Positions 58,493 through 64,000 of a DNA stretch of 64,000 bases are shown here, one piece after another (position 1 is the first letter of the stretch; each line of letters opens with the position of its first letter). Source of the stretch: DASYQD01 sp036005845 (GTDB taxonomy: Bacteria; Acidobacteriota; Thermoanaerobaculia; Multivoradales; JAIOJS01); assembly GCA_036005845.1 (NCBI GenBank), contig DASYQD010000079.1, forward strand, positions 1 to 64,000. The letters run 5' to 3'. The notes under the pieces were generated by a model, which was given only the letters and a program-made list of their open reading frames with translations, was not told the origin of the DNA and searched no databases. The position numbers and the translations under genes were made by a program.

Positions 58493-58640
58493 GGCGGTCT
58501 CCTTGGATTCGGTTCGCCGACCCGAATCGCAACCGAGAGGCCATGTGCCAAACTCTTTATTTACTGTATTTAGCTAAACCAGTCCTCCGGGGCGGAGACA
58601 ACTCCGTCCAGAAGCTGGATGCGCGCCGGCCTGCGGCGCG

Positions 58641-60437
<1,797 letters not shown>

Positions 60438-60528
60438 CCCGTGTCGTCCCCTTTGGGCGTTCGCAGGCGATGCGGTTCGGCGGCGCGGAGCTTCTCATAC
60501 CCCGGCGCCGCTTGGCTAAGATGAAGTC

Positions 60529-60801
60529 GTGAAGCGCGCTCGCTCCGGCGCGAACGACACGCATCCGGCCATAGCTGCCATGCTGGTGGAGGCGGCTCGT
60601 GCGTTGACTCCGCAGCAAAAGGTGCAGCAGGTGCTCGAGTGCAACGAGCTCAGCGAAGCGATGTCGCTGGCCGGTCTGCGCGCCCGGCATCCGCAAGCGT
60701 CGGAACGAGAGCTGCATCTGCGCGTCGCTGCGCAGCGTCTCGGCCGCCCGCTGATGATAGCGGCGTTCGGATGGGACCCCGAGCGCCCTGACGATGGCTG
60801 A
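60529..60801 (+). CDS. Small hypothetical protein, possible antitoxin
   Basis: 90 aa, GTG start. Helical, with a basic/polar start and LTPQQKVQQVLECNELSEAM in the middle. Its stop overlaps the start of the nucleotidyltransferase gene (8 bp), so the two are translationally linked. Such small-protein/nucleotidyltransferase pairs often behave as toxin-antitoxin modules; this assignment is inference. Confidence 0.7.
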   Translation: MKRARSGANDTHPAIAAMLVEAARALTPQQKVQQVLECNELSEAMSLAGLRARHPQASERELHLRVAAQRLGRPLMIAAFGWDPERPDDG

Positions 60802-61372
60802 CAACGCGCTGCGCGCGGCAATCGCCGTCGTCGATATCCTGCGCGCCCTCGACTTGGACTACGTGATCGGCGGCTCGATCGCGAGCTCGATCCACGGCAT
60901 CGCCAGGTCGACGCGAGACGTCGACATCGTCGTCGCGCTGCCGCCGAACCGGGTGCCGGATCTCGTGGCCGCGCTGCGCGGAAGTTTCTACGTCGACGAT
61001 GAGATGGCGGCGGAAGCTGTCGCGCGGGCCGGATCATTCAACGTGATTCACCTCGAGTCCATGTTCAAGGTGGACCTCTTCGTGCTCGGTCCAGACGCGA
61101 TGTCGCGCGCCGAGCTCGCGCGCCGGCAGCGCCATCGCATCGCCGAGGACGGCGCGGAGGTCTTCGTCGCGTCGGCGGAGGACACCGTCCTGCAGAAACT
61201 GCTGTGGTATCGCAAGGGCAATGAGGTCTCGGATCGCCAGTGGTTGGACGTCATCGAAGTGCTCCGCATCCAGGGAGCGCGCCTCGATCGCGCGTACCTC
61301 GCGACGTGGGCGCGCGCTCTTGCTATCGACGATCTCCTGGCAGAGGCCGTCAGCGAGGCCGCAGGCGACTGA
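60794..61372 (+). CDS. AbiEii/MNT-like nucleotidyltransferase
   Basis: 192 aa. The polymerase-beta-type active site is visible: DYVIGGSIASSIHG (GGS at 26-28) and STRDVDIVVAL (D42 and D44). The C-terminal part contains EDTVLQKLLWYRKGNEVSDRQWLDV, as in AbiEii/AbiGii-type toxins. It probably transfers a nucleotide to tRNA or a partner protein. Overlaps the small upstream gene. Confidence 0.85.
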   Translation: MADNALRAAIAVVDILRALDLDYVIGGSIASSIHGIARSTRDVDIVVALPPNRVPDLVAALRGSFYVDDEMAAEAVARAGSFNVIHLESMFKVDLFVLGPDAMSRAELARRQRHRIAEDGAEVFVASAEDTVLQKLLWYRKGNEVSDRQWLDVIEVLRIQGARLDRAYLATWARALAIDDLLAEAVSEAAGD

Positions 61373-61402
61373 CCGGCAACAGGCGTGTAGGTACGGCAGG
61401 CG

Positions 61403-62668
61403 TCAGTGCAACTGGCCGTCGCCGGCCCGCGGTGCGAACGGTCCGGGCTCCCGGGGCTCGGTGCGATCGAGGTCGTGCACGGCGCTCCGCCGTGACAGGT
61501 CGGGCCGCATCACCACCTTGATGCAACCGTCCTCCTTGTCGCGGAAGGTGCGGTAGGCGTCGGGCGCGTCGTCGAGCGTCAGCCGATGCGAGATGAGGCG
61601 CGTGGTGTCGATCTCGCCGGCCTCGATGCGCCGCATCAGCGGCTCCAGGTAGCGGTGCACGTGCGTCTGCCCGAGCTTGAGCGTCAGGCCCTTGCAGAAC
61701 GCGGCGCCGAGGTTGACCTTGTCGAGCAGCCCGCCGTAGACGCCGGGGATCGACACCGTGCCGCCCTTGCGGCAGGCCTGCAGCACTTCGCGCAGCGCCG
61801 TCGGGCGATCGGTCTCCAGCTTGACGCTGACCTTGACGCGGTCGTACCAGGCGTCGAGCCCGTAGCCGTGCGCCTCCATGCCGACCGCGTCGATGCAGCG
61901 GTCGGGGCCCTGGCCGCCGGTCAAGTCGCGGATGGCCGGCAACATGTCGACCTCGGAGTAGTCCACCATCTCCGCGCCATGCCACTCGTGCGCGAGCTGC
62001 AGCCGCTCGCGCACGCGGTCGACGGCGATGACGCGCTCGGCGCCGAGCAAACGCGCCGACAACATGGCGAGCTGCCCCACCGGTCCGCATCCCCACACCG
62101 CCACCGTATCGCCGGGCTCGATGCCGCACTGCTCCGCCGCCTGCCAGCCGGTGGGCAGGATGTCGGAGAGGAAGAGGACCTGCTCGTCGGACAGCCGCTC
62201 GGGCACCTTGAACGGCCCGACGTCGGCGAACGGCACGCGCACGTACTCGGCCTGGCCGCCGGCGTAGCCGCCCATCATGTGCGAGTAGCCGAAGAGGCCC
62301 GACGGCGAGGCCCCGTAGGCCGCCTCCGCCGCCACCCCGTTGGGGTTGCTGTTGTCGCACAGCGACCAGAGCCTCTTGGCGCAGTAGAAGCAGCGGCCGC
62401 AGGCGATGGTGAACGGCACCACGACGCGGTCGCCGGCCTTCAAGTTCTTCACCTCAGGGCCCACTTCGACCACCTCGCCCATGAACTCGTGGCCGAGGAT
62501 GTCGCCCTTCTTCATCGTCGGGATGAAGCCGTCGTAGAGGTGGACGTCGGAGCCGCAGATGGCGGTGAGCGTGACCTTGACGATGGCGTCCCGCGGGTTG
62601 ATGAGGTGCGGGTCGGGGACGCTCTCCACCGCCACCTCGTGCTTGCCTCGCCAGCAGACTGCGCGCAT
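61403..62668 (-). CDS. Zinc-dependent alcohol dehydrogenase (formaldehyde dehydrogenase-like)
   Basis: 421 aa from ATG 62668. Catalytic zinc ligands C38, H60 and E61 (AICGSDVH, GHEFMGEV); a structural zinc site C90, C93, C96 and C104 (CGRCFYCAKRLWSLC); and a GCGPVGQ NAD-binding loop. The sequence between 114 and 145 (YGASPSGLFGYSHMMGGYAG) is a marker of the glutathione-independent formaldehyde dehydrogenase-like group. The family oxidises alcohols or aldehydes with NAD(P). Upstream of it lies the SRPBCC gene (11 bp apart), likely the same operon. Confidence 0.92.
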   Translation of the reverse strand: MRAVCWRGKHEVAVESVPDPHLINPRDAIVKVTLTAICGSDVHLYDGFIPTMKKGDILGHEFMGEVVEVGPEVKNLKAGDRVVVPFTIACGRCFYCAKRLWSLCDNSNPNGVAAEAAYGASPSGLFGYSHMMGGYAGGQAEYVRVPFADVGPFKVPERLSDEQVLFLSDILPTGWQAAEQCGIEPGDTVAVWGCGPVGQLAMLSARLLGAERVIAVDRVRERLQLAHEWHGAEMVDYSEVDMLPAIRDLTGGQGPDRCIDAVGMEAHGYGLDAWYDRVKVSVKLETDRPTALREVLQACRKGGTVSIPGVYGGLLDKVNLGAAFCKGLTLKLGQTHVHRYLEPLMRRIEAGEIDTTRLISHRLTLDDAPDAYRTFRDKEDGCIKVVMRPDLSRRSAVHDLDRTEPREPGPFAPRAGDGQLH

Positions 62669-62679
62669 CGTGCTCTCTC

Positions 62680-63486
62680 CTACAGTGGATTGCCGAGGTC
62701 GAAGCGGCCGCGCTCGCCGTGCGACTGCCCTTCCGTGGTGGGCACCTCGCCGGCCTCGAGCGCGTGCTTGAACCGGCGCAGGTCTTCGTGGATCTCGCGC
62801 TCGACGAGCGGCTGCAGCAACGCGGCGACCGCGGTGCCGGCCGCGCCCGCCGGCGGCAGCAGGCGCAGGTCGACCCGCATCAAGGTGCCGCCGTCGCGCC
62901 AGGCGTCGAAGTGCAGGCTGCCGAGTTGCTGCACCGGCGCGCCCTCGAGCGAGCGCCACGCCAGCACCTCGCCCGGTCGGTCGTCGGTGATCTCGGCGTC
63001 CCACTCGACGTGCTTGCCGCCCGGCGCCCGCACCGACCAGTGCGAGCGCCGCTCGTCGATCACCTGCACCGCGTCGACGTGACGAAGGATCGCCGGCAAT
63101 CGATCGAAGGCGCGCCACGCCTCGTACACCTGCGGCGCCGGCCGCCAGACGACGAGCCGCGTCTTGACGATCACCGGCGAGGCGGTGAGCTTGCCGGGCA
63201 ACGGCCAGCGGCCGGTGGTGCCGCGGTAGACGAGCGGCAGCGCGGCGGCGGCCGCGGCGGCGAGCGCGACGGGCGAACGCTTGCGCGCCGCGGCGCCGAG
63301 CAGCGCGCCGGCGCCGGCGAAGGCGGCGACGCGGCCGGCGATGCCGGCGTCGCGCGGTGTGCTCTCGAGCCGCTCGTCGAGCGCCGTCGAGGGGACGATC
63401 GTCTTCGCCAGAGGTGCCGTGCTCAACGCCGCCGGACCGAGGTCGGGCGACGGGGCGGGAATCGGTTGCGAGGTCGCTTCGCTCAT
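62680..63486 (-). CDS. SRPBCC/polyketide-cyclase-like membrane-associated protein
   Basis: 268 aa, ATG with GAGGAGG. Residues ~45-90 are alanine-rich, partly hydrophobic (VAAFAGAGALLGAAA; LAAAAAAALPLVY). The C-terminal ~150 residues contain the SRPBCC ligand-binding fold (VVWRPAPQVYEAWRAFDRLP, HVEWDAEITDDRPGEVLAWRS, THEG-like end). Family members bind hydrophobic ligands; many occur next to dehydrogenases, as here. Ligand unknown. Confidence 0.82.
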   Translation of the reverse strand: MSEATSQPIPAPSPDLGPAALSTAPLAKTIVPSTALDERLESTPRDAGIAGRVAAFAGAGALLGAAARKRSPVALAAAAAAALPLVYRGTTGRWPLPGKLTASPVIVKTRLVVWRPAPQVYEAWRAFDRLPAILRHVDAVQVIDERRSHWSVRAPGGKHVEWDAEITDDRPGEVLAWRSLEGAPVQQLGSLHFDAWRDGGTLMRVDLRLLPPAGAAGTAVAALLQPLVEREIHEDLRRFKHALEAGEVPTTEGQSHGERGRFDLGNPL

Positions 63487-63601
63487 CGCAGTCCTCCTCG
63501 CCGCCGGTGGGCTGCAAGGCCGCTGCCGGCTCTCACCGAAATAGACCGGCTCGCGGGTCAGCTCGAGCAGTCGGCGGTCGAGCGCCGCAGCGGCCGTCGC
63601 G

Positions 63602-64000
63602 TCAATCGCGACCCAAGAGGCAGACGGCGGCCCACGGGCGCTTACCTCCCGGGCCCGGCGAGTCGGGCAGCCACGACAGCAGCCGCAGCAGCAGCGGCAG
63701 CCGGCGGAGGTGCTTGGCGGCGGTGAACAGCGGACGGATGAGGAGCGGCTGCCAGCCGTGCGGGCGGAAGAACTCGGCGCCGTCGGCAGGCCCGAAGTGA
63801 AACGGCGCCTGCGCCGCCTGGAGCTGCGCACCATGAGTCTTCCTCATGCGCAGCAGCAGCCCCGGCGACACGACGTCGACCAGCCAGCGCTGGAACGACT
63901 GCGGCGCGGCGAGGTCGCGCCCCAGCGATGCCACCTGATCGGGCTCGAGGTAGAGGAGCAGGCCCTCGCTGATGACGACCGCGCGGCGCGATTCGCCGCC
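63602..64000 (-). CDS. SAM-dependent methyltransferase-like protein, 5' end beyond window
   Basis: The last ~132 residues are present; the start lies outside. VVISEGLLLYLEPDQV is the motif 3-4 region of class I methyltransferases of the leucine-carboxylmethyltransferase/PPM type, followed by AEFFRPHGWQPLLI and a C-terminal GKRPWAAVCLLGR strand. Substrate unknown. It is upstream (115 bp) of the SRPBCC gene. Confidence 0.75.
   Translation of the reverse strand, partial: GGESRRAVVISEGLLLYLEPDQVASLGRDLAAPQSFQRWLVDVVSPGLLLRMRKTHGAQLQAAQAPFHFGPADGAEFFRPHGWQPLLIRPLFTAAKHLRRLPLLLRLLSWLPDSPGPGGKRPWAAVCLLGRD

Noticed and set aside
58493..58640. Sigma-54 promoter at TTGGCACATGGCC
   Set aside because: The TGGCAC is present, but the TTGC element is not at the required spacing.

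Overview
This is a very GC-rich, densely coded window from a Gram-negative-type bacterium. Several gene families point to Acidobacteriota (perhaps the Thermoanaerobaculia) or a similar soil/sediment lineage: a Ser/Thr kinase fused to a TolB-like propeller, a CBM9/DUF5916 outer-membrane-type protein, M28 peptidases and amidohydrolases with signal peptides, and CTERM-like anchors. The placement is an inference from gene content; no rRNA or tRNA gene was found. Most genes start with a good GGAGG-type Shine-Dalgarno (SD) sequence, and GTG or TTG starts are common.

Region 1 (1-15.8 kb, minus strand) is one apparent operon. It runs from a 1547-aa fibronectin-like protein, through a 538-aa phospholipase-D-family protein and a 2970-aa giant protein, to the start of an NAD-binding dehydrogenase-like gene that leaves the window. 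The two giant proteins share a homologous ~190-residue module. The larger one carries lectin-like (ConA-type) repeats and a seven-repeat propeller nested inside the last of them. None of the three has a signal peptide. This looks like an undescribed multi-protein system.

Region 2 (16-34.5 kb) is mixed housekeeping and accessory content: a truncated EEP-family remnant, a PLP decarboxylase, an exported protein pair, a cation/proton antiporter, the kinase-propeller protein, DinB-like, ferritin-like and thiolase genes, an XRE regulator with its own operators, a nitrilase-family amidase, a CPBP protease, a TetR regulator with two abutting operators, and an amidohydrolase.

Region 3 (34.5-39.3 kb) holds a KTSC-domain protein divergent from an exported pentapeptide-repeat membrane protein. 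A retron follows: a small zinc-ribbon ORF, a structured msr-msd RNA bounded by a perfect 14-bp a1/a2 inverted repeat (37884-38054), and a reverse transcriptase with the NAxxH, YADD and VTG motifs (38077-39270).

Region 4 (39.4-50.2 kb) is mostly envelope and repair genes: DUF5916, M28 peptidase, MsrB, DUF2721, NUDIX, a collagen-like protein, a lipase, a GNAT, a 58-aa IPTL-CTERM-like miniprotein and a FemAB-like transferase. Upstream of the FemAB gene (50.2-51.1 kb) is a short transcription unit with a near-perfect SD, a 14-codon ORF and a strong terminator. Next to it is a compound inverted repeat built from two diverged copies of a ~155-bp palindromic element.

Region 5 (51.2-64 kb) contains a DedA protein, a D-aminoacylase-like amidohydrolase, a molybdopterin oxidoreductase with a DUF2442 gene, a SnoaL-like protein, a matrixin-like protease, an APC permease, a possible toxin-antitoxin pair (small protein plus nucleotidyltransferase), a zinc alcohol dehydrogenase, a SRPBCC protein and a partial SAM methyltransferase.
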